Notes: generated from the letters alone by a model not told the origin. Positions 30,101-37,942 are shown, numbered from the stretch's first letter. The stretch is DNA of 64,000 bases from Hyphomicrobium sp. (GCF_019744875.1 NZ_JAIETU010000002.1:186001-250000); one strand, 5' to 3'. Numbers and translations: made by a program.

Positions 30101-31411
30101 TTAGATGTCGAGGGTGTTGTCGAGTTCCCACTGGGTGAAGTGGGTCGAGAACGAGTTCCACTCGCGCTGCTTCAGCTTGATGTAGGAGGACGAGAAGTCC
30201 GTGCCGAGGGCCTCTCTGAGGCTCTGGTCCTTCTCGAACGCGCGGATGGCGTCCAGAAGGTTGAGCGGCAGCTTCGGCGCGTCGGTGATGGTATGGCCTT
30301 CCTGGTACATGTCGATGTCATAACGCTTGCCGGGGTGGCAATTGTTGTCGATGCCATCGAGGCCGGCCGCGAGGATGACGGCCTGCAGCAGGTAGGGGTT
30401 CACTGCGCCGTCGGGCAGGCGAAGCTCGAAGCGGCCAGGCCCGGGCACGCGCACCATGTGGGTGCGGTTGTTGCCGGTCCAGGTCACGGAGTTCGGGCTC
30501 CAGGTCGCGCCCGAGATCGTCCGCGGCGCGTTGATGCGCTTGTAGGAGTTGATCGTCGGGTTGGTGATGGCAGCCAACGCCTCTGCGTGCTTCATGATGC
30601 CGCCGAGGAAGTTGTAGCCCTGCTTCGAGAGGCCCATCTCGTCGGTCTTGTCGGCGAACATGTTGGTCTTGCCGGTCGCCGCATCCCAGACCGAGATGTG
30701 AGCGTGGCAGCCGTTGCCGGTCAGCGTCGGGAAGGGCTTCGGCATGAACGTCGCGCGCATGCCGTGCTTTTCGGCAACCGAGCGGGCCATGAACTTGAAG
30801 AACGCGTGACGGTCTGCGGTCACCAGCGCGTCGTCGAAGATCCAGTTCATTTCGAACTGGCCGTTCGCGTCCTCGTGGTCGTTCTGGTAAGGCTCCCAGC
30901 CGAGCTCGAGCATGTAATCGCAGATCTCGGCGATCACATCGTAGCGGCGCATCAGTGCCTGCTGGTCGTAGCAGGGCTTCGAGCCTTGGTCCTTGGAGTC
31001 CGAGATCGCGGTGCCGTCCTGATTGATCAGGAAGAACTCGCACTCGACGCCCGTCTTGACGCGCAGGCCGAGCTTTGCGGCGCGGTCGACCAGCGTCTTC
31101 AGGACAACGCGCGGAGACTGCGGAACGGGCTTGTTTTCCATCGCGCAATCGGCGGGAACCCAGGCCACTTCCTTCTTCCAGGGCAACTGGATGATGCCGG
31201 CCGGATCGGCCATGCCGAGCATGTCCGGATGAGCCGGCGTCATGTCGAGCCAGGTTGCGAGCCCGGCAAAGCCTGCGCCGTCCTTCTGGATGTCAGCGAT
31301 CGCGGCTGCCGGCACGAGCTTGGCGCGCTGGTAACCGAACAGATCGGTGAACGAGATCATGAAATAGCGGATGCCGCGCTCTTTCGCGAGCTGAGCGAGA
31401 TCGTGTGACAT
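30101..31411 (-). CDS. gmaS: Gamma-glutamylmethylamide synthetase (glutamine synthetase type III-like)
   Basis: 436 residues from the ATG at 31411 (a GTG at 31426 is the alternative). Glutamine-synthetase fold: FTDLFGYQRAKLVP near the N-terminus, the metal site VKTGVECEFFLI, catalytic GNGCHAHISVWD, and NNRTHMVRVPGPGRFELRLP for nucleotide and glutamate. Automated annotation usually calls this type III glutamate-ammonia ligase. The adjacent mgsABC genes identify it as GmaS, which ligates methylamine to glutamate with ATP, the first step of the N-methylglutamate pathway. It lies downstream of mgsC, with a 13-bp hairpin in the 123-base gap that may lower its expression relative to mgsABC. Confidence 0.9.
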   Translation of the reverse strand: MSHDLAQLAKERGIRYFMISFTDLFGYQRAKLVPAAAIADIQKDGAGFAGLATWLDMTPAHPDMLGMADPAGIIQLPWKKEVAWVPADCAMENKPVPQSPRVVLKTLVDRAAKLGLRVKTGVECEFFLINQDGTAISDSKDQGSKPCYDQQALMRRYDVIAEICDYMLELGWEPYQNDHEDANGQFEMNWIFDDALVTADRHAFFKFMARSVAEKHGMRATFMPKPFPTLTGNGCHAHISVWDAATGKTNMFADKTDEMGLSKQGYNFLGGIMKHAEALAAITNPTINSYKRINAPRTISGATWSPNSVTWTGNNRTHMVRVPGPGRFELRLPDGAVNPYLLQAVILAAGLDGIDNNCHPGKRYDIDMYQEGHTITDAPKLPLNLLDAIRAFEKDQSLREALGTDFSSSYIKLKQREWNSFSTHFTQWELDNTLDI

Positions 31412-31497
31412 TGAATGCTTTCCCACTTGGGTTGACGCAAGACTGGTGTTTCAGTCCCCTAGATGCTTGGTCTTTTTTTTGTAGTTCGGCAGAATGA

Positions 31498-31527
31498 AAC
31501 GCTTCGGATCTCTCGATCCGAAGCGTT
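31498..31527 (-). terminator. Hairpin between mgsC and gmaS, possible partial terminator
   Basis: A perfect 13-bp stem AACGCTTCGGATC (31498-31510), 4-base loop, GATCCGAAGCGTT (31515-31527). Read on the minus strand it lies 8 bases after the mgsC stop and is followed by a short, broken T-rich tract (TTTCATTCT). That would make a leaky terminator or a processing stop inside the operon. Confidence 0.55.
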
Positions 31528-31534
31528 CACTAGA

Positions 31535-32863
31535 CTAGAAATTACCCTGTCCCGGGATCCAGCTCGTGCCGGCCAGCGGAACGCGAGCCATAGCGGCGGC
31601 TTCGAGGGTGAGCGCACACAGATCCTCGGGCTCGAGGTTGTGGACGTGGTTGTGGCCCGCGGCGCGTGCGATGGTCTGCAGCTCGAGGGTCATAACCTTC
31701 AGGTAGTTGGCGAGGCGGCGTCCGGCGCGAACCGGATCGAGGCGCTGAGCCAGTTCCGGGTTCTGGGTCGTGATGCCGGCCGGGTCGCGGCCTTCATGCC
31801 AGTCGTCGTAGGCACCTGCCGTCGTTCCGAGCTTGCGGTACTCGTCTTCGAGCGCCGGATCGTTGTCGCCGAGCGCCACGAGGGCTGCCGTGCCGACCGC
31901 GACGGCGTCTGCGCCGAGAGCCAGAGCCTTGGCGACGTCCGCACCGTTTCTGATGCCGCCCGAGACGATCAGCTGCACCTTGCGATGCATGCCGAGGTCC
32001 TGGAGCGCCTGCACGGCCGGGCGGATGCATGCGAGCGTCGGCTGGCCGACGTGCTCGATGAATACCTCCTGCGTGGCGGCGGTGCCGCCCTGCATGCCGT
32101 CGACAACCACGACGTCGGCGCCGGCCTTCACGGCGAGAGCGACGTCATAGTAAGGACGCGCGCCACCGACCTTGATGTAGATCGGCTTTTCCCAGTCCGT
32201 GATTTCGCGGAGCTCGAGGATCTTGATTTCGAGATCGTCGGGACCGGTCCAGTCGGGATGGCGGCACGAGGAGCGCTGGTCGATGCCCTTCGGCAGCGTG
32301 CGCATTTCAGCGACGCGATCCGAAATCTTCTGGCCGAGCAGCATGCCGCCGCCGCCGGGCTTGGCGCCCTGGCCGACAACGAGCTCGATGGCGTCGGCGC
32401 GGCGAAGGTCGTCCGGGTTCATGCCGTAACGCGACGGCAGGTACTGATAGACGAGCTTTTCCGAGTGGCCGCGCTCTTCCGGCGTCATGCCGCCGTCACC
32501 GGTGGTGGTGGAGGTGCCGGCGAGCGTCGCGCCGCGGCCGAGGGCTTCCTTGGCGTTGCCCGAAAGCGCGCCGAAGCTCATGCCTGCGATCGTGATCGGC
32601 GTCTTGAGCTCGATCGGCTTCTTGGCGTAGCGCGTGCCGAGGGTCACCGCGGTCGAGCAACGCTCGCGATAGCCTTCGAGCGGGTAGCGCGACATCGATG
32701 CGCCGAGGAACAGCAGATCGTCGAAATGCGGCAGCTTCCGCTTCGCGCCGGCGCCACGGATATCATAGATACCGGTCTGGGCGGCGCGACGGATCTCCGA
32801 CAGCGTGTAGTCGTCGAAGGTAGCCGATTTGCGAGGGGTGGTCGGCGGATTATGATATGTCAT
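31535..32863 (-). CDS. mgsC: N-methylglutamate synthase subunit C (glutamate-synthase-like, FMN-binding)
   Basis: 442 residues, the usual length for MgsC. It resembles the central and FMN-binding part of glutamate synthase: PITIAGMSFGALSGNAKEAL, STTTGDGGMTPEERGHSEKL, the substrate motif VVGQGAKPGGGGMLLGQK, and the FMN phosphate site LIVSGGIRNGADVAKALALG. With MgsA and MgsB it turns gamma-glutamylmethylamide and 2-oxoglutarate into N-methylglutamate. Its ATG overlaps the TGA of mgsB by one base (TGATG). The C-terminal region retains HNHVHNLEPEDLCALT; a Cys-rich Fe-S cluster region is not obvious. Confidence 0.92.
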   Translation of the reverse strand: MTYHNPPTTPRKSATFDDYTLSEIRRAAQTGIYDIRGAGAKRKLPHFDDLLFLGASMSRYPLEGYRERCSTAVTLGTRYAKKPIELKTPITIAGMSFGALSGNAKEALGRGATLAGTSTTTGDGGMTPEERGHSEKLVYQYLPSRYGMNPDDLRRADAIELVVGQGAKPGGGGMLLGQKISDRVAEMRTLPKGIDQRSSCRHPDWTGPDDLEIKILELREITDWEKPIYIKVGGARPYYDVALAVKAGADVVVVDGMQGGTAATQEVFIEHVGQPTLACIRPAVQALQDLGMHRKVQLIVSGGIRNGADVAKALALGADAVAVGTAALVALGDNDPALEDEYRKLGTTAGAYDDWHEGRDPAGITTQNPELAQRLDPVRAGRRLANYLKVMTLELQTIARAAGHNHVHNLEPEDLCALTLEAAAMARVPLAGTSWIPGQGNF

Positions 32864-33549
32864 CAGTAGGCGTCCGCGTTGTCGATGTTGAAGTTGTAGA
32901 GCTTGCGCGACGAGCCATAGCGTTTGAACTCGGACGTCTTCACTCCGTCGACGCCGGCCTTCTTCAGAAGGGCCGACAGTGCTTCGTGGTGTTCAGGGCG
33001 CATCTCTTTTTCGATGCAGTCAGCGCCGAGGCTCTTGACGGAGCCGCGCACGTAGAGCTTGGCTTCGTAGATGCTGTCGCCGAGCGCATCGCCCGCATCG
33101 CCGAGCACGACGAGATTGCCGGTCTGCGCCATGAAGGCCGACATGTGGCCGATGTTGCCGCGCACGATGATGTCGATGCCCTTCATCGAGATGCCGCACC
33201 GCGAGGATGCGTTGCCTTCGATCACGAGCATGCCGCCGCGTCCGGTGGCGCCGGCGTACTGGCTGGCGTCACCTTTGACGATGACCTGTCCGGACATCAT
33301 GTTCTCGGCCGTGCCGGGGCCGGAGGAACCGTGCACGACGACCGTCGCCTGCTTGTTCATGCCGGCGCAGTAGTAGCCAACGGCGCCGCGGATGTTGACA
33401 TTCACGGGTGCGTCGACGCCCGCCGCAATGGCGTGCTGGCCGCGCGGATTGAGCACTTCCCATTCGGTTTCGTTGGTGCCGTCCTTGAGGGCGTGCAAGC
33501 CCTGGTTCAGCTCCCGAAGCGGCGTCTTCGCCAAATCGATCGACCTCAT
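32863..33549 (-). CDS. mgsB: N-methylglutamate synthase subunit B (GXGXG domain)
   Basis: 228 residues from the ATG at 33549. A single glutamate-synthase C-terminal (GXGXG) beta-helix domain: PVNVNIRGAVGYYCAGM, VVVHGSSGPGTAENMMSG, GATGRGGMLVIEGNASSR and GNLVVLGDAGDALGDSIYEA. In the family this structural domain helps channel the amine between the glutaminase and synthase sites. It is four bases after mgsA and overlaps mgsC. The longer open frame upstream would run into mgsA, so the ATG at 33549 is preferred. Confidence 0.92.
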   Translation of the reverse strand: MRSIDLAKTPLRELNQGLHALKDGTNETEWEVLNPRGQHAIAAGVDAPVNVNIRGAVGYYCAGMNKQATVVVHGSSGPGTAENMMSGQVIVKGDASQYAGATGRGGMLVIEGNASSRCGISMKGIDIIVRGNIGHMSAFMAQTGNLVVLGDAGDALGDSIYEAKLYVRGSVKSLGADCIEKEMRPEHHEALSALLKKAGVDGVKTSEFKRYGSSRKLYNFNIDNADAY

Positions 33550-33553
33550 GTTC

Positions 33554-34450
33554 TTAGCGCTCCCAGAAGTACACAGTGGCAGGTTCAGGCTCCCAGACGC
33601 GGGCGTTCTCGATGCCGGGCAGACCCGCGAGTGCGCGGTACTCGGAACCGAAGGCCACGTAGTCGTCCGTTTCGGCCAGCACGGCCGGTTTGCAGGCAAT
33701 CGGGTCGCGGACAACGCCGAAGCCATTCTTGGTGCCGACGACGAACGTGAAGAAGCCGTCGAGATCTTCGAGGCTGCGCTCGAGCGCCTGGCCGAGGTTG
33801 AGGCCCTGGTTCATGCGCCACGTCAGGTAGGCTGCCGCCACTTCGCTGTCGTTGGCGGTCTCGAAGATCATGCCGTCGCGGATCAGTTCGCGGCGCAGGT
33901 TGTTGTGGTTCGACAGCGAACCGTTGTGCACGAGGCACTGGTCGGGGCCGGTCGAGAACGGATGGGCGCCAAGCGTCGTCACGGCGCTTTCGGTGGCCAT
34001 GCGCGTGTGGCCGATGGCGTGAGTGCCGGTCATGCTCTTGAGATCGAAGCGGCTCGCCACTTCGGTCGGGTAGCCGACTTTCTTGTAAATCTCGATCACG
34101 TCGCCACGGCCCATGACGCGGATCGTCGGGGTGATCTCGCGGACGGCTGCGCGGGCGGCATCGACGTCGGCGGCCGGGCAGGTCAGGACGGCGTGAGTGG
34201 ATTTGACTTCCAGAGATACGGCTTTGCCGATCTTGTCGCCGACCGCCTTAGCGAGACCGGCAAAGTCCTTGTCCGGCTGCGGCGACTGAAGGGTGATCTT
34301 TGCCTTACCCGACTTGGCGTCGCCGTAGATGGCGAAACCGGCCGAGTCCGGACCGCGCTCGCACATCGTTGCGAGCATGGTAGCTGTCATCTCGCCAAGT
34401 TTAGGCTCTAAAGCCTTGTTTTTTAGGAACAACCCTACAATTCCACACAT
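33554..34450 (-). CDS. mgsA: N-methylglutamate synthase subunit A (class II amidotransferase)
   Basis: 298 residues from the ATG at 34450, chosen because the next codon is the conserved N-terminal Cys (MCGIVGLF), the nucleophile after Met removal. An in-frame start at 34489 would bury that Cys and would lie in the promoter -10. Family motifs include TMCERGPDSAGFAIYG, GHTRMATES and LVHNGSLSNHNNLRREL. It releases methylamine from gamma-glutamylmethylamide for transfer within the MgsABC complex. It is the first gene of mgsA-mgsB-mgsC-gmaS and has its own promoter at 34490-34518. Confidence 0.92.
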   Translation of the reverse strand: MCGIVGLFLKNKALEPKLGEMTATMLATMCERGPDSAGFAIYGDAKSGKAKITLQSPQPDKDFAGLAKAVGDKIGKAVSLEVKSTHAVLTCPAADVDAARAAVREITPTIRVMGRGDVIEIYKKVGYPTEVASRFDLKSMTGTHAIGHTRMATESAVTTLGAHPFSTGPDQCLVHNGSLSNHNNLRRELIRDGMIFETANDSEVAAAYLTWRMNQGLNLGQALERSLEDLDGFFTFVVGTKNGFGVVRDPIACKPAVLAETDDYVAFGSEYRALAGLPGIENARVWEPEPATVYFWER

Positions 34451-34489
34451 CGGATCAAGCGACCTCCGCAAGTTTTTGTTCGTAGACAT

Positions 34490-34518
34490 TATGTAGCAGG
34501 AAAATTCGTCGCATTCAA
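34490..34518 (-). promoter_or_regulatory. Probable sigma-70 promoter of the mgsABC-gmaS operon
   Basis: On the minus strand TTGAAT (34513-34518), a 17-base spacer, then TACATA followed by AT (34490-34495). Transcription would start near 34483, about 33 bases before the mgsA ATG. The preceding gene ends at 34552, so the promoter fits the whole intergenic space. Confidence 0.6.
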
Positions 34519-34551
34519 CTGCGATGAATGTAAGTTTCCTCAGGGGATAGC

Positions 34552-34833
34552 TCAGCGGCGGTTTTTACGCCACAGCTCGTACTTCATCCGGGCCAGGCGA
34601 TAGGCGTCCGGAATAGAGATCGCCCACACGAAAAGGCCCGCGGCCGAGCGGCCGATGAAGGAATGCTCGGGCGTCGTCGTGTGCCAGGAGACGAGCGCGA
34701 GCAGGAGCGAGAAGAACGCGAATCCGAAGCCGCGCTGGGGCTGGCCGACGGCGACGTGTCCGGCGCCGGGCATCAGAAGCGCAAAAGCGAGCACAGCGTA
34801 GGGATTCCAAGGCTCACGGGCGGGAGTCGTCAT
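34552..34833 (-). CDS. Small membrane protein, unknown function
   Basis: 93 residues with two or three hydrophobic segments (AVLAFALLMPGAGH, GFAFFSLLLALVSW, and AAGLFVWAISIPDAY) and a basic C-terminus (WRKNRR). The MPGAGHVAVGQPQRGF stretch recalls small TM2-like proteins with a PG-G-H-x-Y/V-G pattern, though I do not recognise a characterised member. It overlaps the 226-residue gene by 4 bases and lies between that gene and mgsA. Whether it belongs with the methylated-amine genes is unproven; position is the only link. Confidence 0.7.
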   Translation of the reverse strand: MTTPAREPWNPYAVLAFALLMPGAGHVAVGQPQRGFGFAFFSLLLALVSWHTTTPEHSFIGRSAAGLFVWAISIPDAYRLARMKYELWRKNRR

Positions 34834-35510
34834 GCGTAGGTGTTTTCCTGGCTGAGGGTTGCAGCGCGCCGGAGCGTATCGATTTCGTCGAGCGTGGACT
34901 GAAGCGCGGCGGCCGAAACGGCGGCGCCATCGAACACGGCCTGGCGGAGGAGAAGATACTCGCCGCGCCTGCCCTCGCCTGCCTGGCGAATGATGCGCAG
35001 GCCTTGGCGCGTGACCGCGATCTCCTTGACGGTGGGATCGGAGAGGATGGCGGCCATCGGCGCTGTGAGTTTCTTCAAGGTGAAATCGGCGCGCGGGTTC
35101 TCGCCGCGGACGAGCACTTCGCGCGGAAACGACGGCGGCGTGTCCATGACGTGTTCGAAGCCCGCGGTGAGGCTGTAGAATTCATATCCCGATGGGCGCA
35201 CGAGGACGGCAACGCCCGCGATGTCGGGCAAGCGATCGAGCGCAGTCACCTGCAGCCAGAGCTGCGGCAGGCGGCGGATCGTCATCGTGTCGCTGATCAG
35301 CCGGACATCGACGCGACGGTTCGCAATGGTGCCGCGGATTGCGGGGAAGCTGTCGCCGCCGTGGGTCAGCTCGGGGCGATCGAACAGCGGGAGACAATCG
35401 TCGAGGAGGCTGGTGCGGCTCGTGCGCAGCTTTTTGTGGTCGCGGATCGCGAGCCAGGCAAGCGGGCCGGCAATGATGGCGACGAAGATGAAGGCGGGGT
35501 CAATTGACAT
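34830..35510 (-). CDS. Membrane-anchored protein, unknown function
   Basis: 226 residues. One N-terminal membrane helix (about residues 5-22, AFIFVAIIAGPLAWLAI) is followed by a soluble domain of about 190 residues with mixed alpha/beta character, starting near SLLDDCLPLFDRPELTHG. I do not recognise the domain. The stop overlaps the start of the 93-residue membrane protein (ATGA type), so the two are coupled and likely act together. The pair lies between the permease unit, which ends in a terminator at 35572-35608, and mgsA. Confidence 0.7.
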   Translation of the reverse strand: MSIDPAFIFVAIIAGPLAWLAIRDHKKLRTSRTSLLDDCLPLFDRPELTHGGDSFPAIRGTIANRRVDVRLISDTMTIRRLPQLWLQVTALDRLPDIAGVAVLVRPSGYEFYSLTAGFEHVMDTPPSFPREVLVRGENPRADFTLKKLTAPMAAILSDPTVKEIAVTRQGLRIIRQAGEGRRGEYLLLRQAVFDGAAVSAAALQSTLDEIDTLRRAATLSQENTYA

Positions 35511-35543
35511 GCGATACCTGCCTTCCGGAACGCGGGTGACATC

Positions 35544-35581
35544 TCATTCGTGAAAAGCGGGGTCATTCGTGAAAAGCGCGG
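35544..35581. repeat. 19-bp tandem direct repeat downstream of the permease gene
   Basis: Two copies with period 19, both beginning TCATTCGTGAAAAGCG (35544 and 35563). The second copy forms one arm of the permease terminator. No function is evident. Confidence 0.6.
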
Positions 35582-35608
35582 CCTGGAGGCTGTCCAAGCC
35601 GCGCTTTG
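35572..35608 (-). terminator. Rho-independent terminator of the amine permease unit
   Basis: A 10-bp perfect stem, AAAGCGCGGC (35573-35582) against GCCGCGCTTT (35598-35607). Read on the minus strand it lies 16 bases after the permease stop and ends in TTTT. It separates the permease unit from the 226/93-residue pair and mgsA. Confidence 0.7.
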
Positions 35609-35623
35609 TCAGTGGCGTTGCGT

Positions 35624-37009
35624 TTAGTATCCGACCGGCTTCGGCCAGGGCATCGTGAACTGGGCGCCGCGCCGCACGAACTTGTAGCGGTGGAGGGCGA
35701 ACCAGAGCGAAGCCATGATGTAGAACACCATCATCGCGATGAGCTGCGTGCCGTATCCGAGGAACACCGCGAAGTAAGTGGCGGTGCAGAGGATCAAGAG
35801 CACGATGGCCGGCAGCGGATGGAAGGGGTGCACATAACCGCGCGGAATGGTGCCAAGCGGCCACTTCTTGCGGAACATGAGCACGTTGAAGGCCATGAAC
35901 GTGTACTCAAGCAGGCCCGACAGGATCGAGAACGTGATGACCTGATCGAGCGGGGCGAAGATCGCGAACACAAGAGCCACCGGAACGAGGAAGACGATCG
36001 ACCGGTAGGGTGTGCGGTACTTCGGATGAACCGCGCCGAAAGCCTGCGGCAGATAACGGTCGCGTCCCATCGAGAACCAGGCACGGGAAGCGTCGTTGAT
36101 GCAGCCGTTGGCCGAGGCCAGCGTCGAGAAGATGGTGCCGATGAAGAGAAGCACCATCAGGACCGTCGAGTCCGTGAGACGCGCTGCGTCGAACAGCGGG
36201 GTCACGGCCTGACCAAGGTATTCCCACGGCATGAGACCGGCGCAGATGTACCAGGTCATGGTCGCGGCGATGAGCAGCGTCATGATGCCGGTCATCGTAC
36301 CGAGCGGCAGTGCGCGGGCCGGCGAGCGGACTTCTTCGGCGGCCTGCGTGGTGCCTTCGATGCCGAGGTAGTACCACATGCCGAAGTGCATGGCGGCCAG
36401 CACGCCGAGCCAGCCGTATGGCAAGCCGGTGAGCAGCTGGTCGTGCTTCATGTAGACGTCGCTCCAGGGCTGCACTGCGAAGAACAGCACCCAGATGGCA
36501 ACGAAGGCGATGGCGGTGATGACGAGGTTGAACGTCAGCGTCGCGTAAACGCCGCGGTAGTTGAGCCAAGCCAGGAACATGATCGTCAAGACGATGAACG
36601 GCTTGTCGTGCGTGTTCTCAAAGCCCGACATCGACCCCACGGTTTGCACGAGGTAGCCGAGCGTGATGGCGTTGGCTGCTTCGAGCATCGTGTAGGCGAA
36701 GACCAGGAACAAGCCGACGTTGAAGGCCATGAGCGGCCCAATGATGTGCTTGGCCTGGGCGTACTGACCGCCAGCGGCAGCGACCGTGGAGGTCACTTCC
36801 GAGTCGATCATGGCGACGCAGGTGTAGAGAAGGCCGGCGAACCAGCATGCGACAAGCGCGGCGATGGCGCCGCCTTTGCCGACTGCGAAGTTCCAACCCA
36901 TGTATTCGCCGACGAGAACGATGCCGACGCCGAGGGCCCAGACGTGGCCGGGGCCGAGAACGCGAAGCAGCGAAATTCTTTCGCCGTGGACTGCTGTTGT
37001 CTGGCTCAT
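35624..37009 (-). CDS. APC-superfamily permease, ethanolamine permease (EAT)-like; candidate methylated-amine importer
   Basis: 461 residues, about twelve transmembrane helices. The first helix region GVGIVLVGEYMGWNFAVGKGG closely follows the ethanolamine-permease pattern (IxSGEYFGWN), and the MWYYLGIEGTTQAAEEVRSP loop is typical of the same branch. It should take up a small amine or amino acid with protons across the inner membrane. Its ATG overlaps the stop of a 61-residue membrane protein, the last of three small membrane protein genes before it. The nearby mgsABC-gmaS genes make methylamine, another methylated amine, or N-methylglutamate plausible substrates; that is inference from position. 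A terminator follows directly. Confidence 0.82.
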   Translation of the reverse strand: MSQTTAVHGERISLLRVLGPGHVWALGVGIVLVGEYMGWNFAVGKGGAIAALVACWFAGLLYTCVAMIDSEVTSTVAAAGGQYAQAKHIIGPLMAFNVGLFLVFAYTMLEAANAITLGYLVQTVGSMSGFENTHDKPFIVLTIMFLAWLNYRGVYATLTFNLVITAIAFVAIWVLFFAVQPWSDVYMKHDQLLTGLPYGWLGVLAAMHFGMWYYLGIEGTTQAAEEVRSPARALPLGTMTGIMTLLIAATMTWYICAGLMPWEYLGQAVTPLFDAARLTDSTVLMVLLFIGTIFSTLASANGCINDASRAWFSMGRDRYLPQAFGAVHPKYRTPYRSIVFLVPVALVFAIFAPLDQVITFSILSGLLEYTFMAFNVLMFRKKWPLGTIPRGYVHPFHPLPAIVLLILCTATYFAVFLGYGTQLIAMMVFYIMASLWFALHRYKFVRRGAQFTMPWPKPVGY

Positions 37010-37191
37010 TTCTGACCTCCCTGTTGGGTCGGGTCGATGACCAGCGAGTCTTCGATATCGCCTTCCTGCGACGACGTCAGCATTTCTTCTGAGTACGTGC
37101 GGTCGGTGTAGATGAGATCAGCGAGCATCCAAAGCCCCAAGAGAGCAGAGATGCCCCACGCTGCGTATTCGAGCAGTACGAAATTGTTCAC
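37006..37191 (-). CDS. 61-residue single-helix membrane protein, putative permease subunit
   Basis: 61 residues from a GTG at 37191 behind a strong GGAGGGGGACC ribosome site. One membrane helix (about residues 5-27, EYAAWGISALLGLWMLADLIY) is followed by a soluble acidic tail. The last codon and stop overlap the permease ATG by 4 bases, so the two proteins are made together. Small single-helix partners of secondary transporters are known elsewhere (MetS with MetP in Corynebacterium), which makes a subunit role reasonable. I do not recognise the family itself. Confidence 0.75.
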   Translation of the reverse strand: MNNFVLLEYAAWGISALLGLWMLADLIYTDRTYSEEMLTSSQEGDIEDSLVIDPTQQGGQK

Positions 37192-37207
37192 GAGGTCCCC
37201 CTCCCAC

Positions 37208-37615
37208 TCACTTGTTGTTGAAGCGTTCGTCGATCACGTCCTGGTATTCCTTCTTCGACCAATGAAAGACGATGAAGAAATAGCCAATGACGACGAGGGC
37301 GGTCAGACCAAGCTCGACGGGTTCGAACGTGTAGTCGAACCGCGCGGCGATGAGATCGGCGGCCGGCGTCTTGCCGTCCTTCGCCTCAGTGCCATCGGTG
37401 TAGCCGAGCTTTTCCCATTGGGCCTGCATGGTCGCGTTCTGCTGCATGCCTGCCCAGGATTTGTCTGGCATCTCGAGAGTGGTCTTACCGCCACCTGCGA
37501 GGCCCAGATACAGCGGCACGAAAAGCGCCGCCATGACGAGTGCGAGAAGGAAAAGAGAGTCGAAAACCTGGCCGAATTTCGATTGGACCGGCGGCTGATA
37601 TGGTGCTTTTGCCAT
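37208..37615 (-). CDS. 135-residue membrane protein with a central loop, part of the permease unit
   Basis: 135 residues with two membrane helices, about 18-40 (SLFLLALVMAALFVPLYLGL) and about 100-120 (LGLTALVVIGYFFIVFHW). They enclose a soluble loop of roughly 55 residues, probably periplasmic (DKSWAGMQQNATMQAQWEKL). The C-terminus KKEYQDVIDERFNNK is charged. No family is recognised. It follows the 97-residue gene by 3 bases with a GGGGGTGAACG ribosome site, and precedes the 61-residue gene by 16. Confidence 0.75.
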   Translation of the reverse strand: MAKAPYQPPVQSKFGQVFDSLFLLALVMAALFVPLYLGLAGGGKTTLEMPDKSWAGMQQNATMQAQWEKLGYTDGTEAKDGKTPAADLIAARFDYTFEPVELGLTALVVIGYFFIVFHWSKKEYQDVIDERFNNK

Positions 37616-37618
37616 CGT

Positions 37619-37912
37619 TCACCCCCGAGCCTTCTTCATTTCATCGAGATAATGAATGTCGAGGCCGTAGATGTGCTCTTTGTCCTCCGCGTAGTGCTTG
37701 ATCATCGCGACGATCGAGGCGGTGCAAAAGAGCAGAACGAGGCCGCCGGAGATTGCCAGCGCGGTCAGAACGGGTTCCGCGCCGGGATTTGCCGACAGCT
37801 TCCAAAACACGAAGCCGTAAATGGACCAGAGCACCGCTACAGCGCCAAAGGCCCATATGCGGTCACCGGAAAACATCTTTTGAATGCGTGGATCTTGTTG
37901 GTTTGGTTGCAT
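37619..37912 (-). CDS. 97-residue two-helix membrane protein, first gene of the permease unit
   Basis: 97 residues. Two membrane helices, about 18-38 (DRIWAFGAVAVLWSIYGFVF) and about 48-70 (LTALAISGGLVLLFCTASIV). A hydrophilic start (MQPNQQDPRIQKMFSG) and charged tail (KHYAEDKEHIYGLDIHYLDE) probably both face the cytoplasm. The ribosome site is CTGGGGGAGCGC before the ATG. No known family recognised. It leads a four-gene unit with tight spacing (3, 16 and -4 bases) ending in the EAT-like permease. Confidence 0.75.
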   Translation of the reverse strand: MQPNQQDPRIQKMFSGDRIWAFGAVAVLWSIYGFVFWKLSANPGAEPVLTALAISGGLVLLFCTASIVAMIKHYAEDKEHIYGLDIHYLDEMKKARG

Positions 37913-37942
37913 GCGCTCCCCCAGTTAAGCCTCATGCAGGAC

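Noticed and set aside
30101-31411. Annotation as an ordinary glutamine synthetase for ammonia assimilation
   Set aside because: The three N-methylglutamate synthase subunits are directly upstream in one operon, which fits GmaS better, although assay would be needed for certainty.
31535-34450. Annotation as a split glutamate synthase (GltB pieces)
   Set aside because: Three separate genes of 298, 228 and 442 residues next to gmaS match MgsABC, and no gltD-like small subunit is present.
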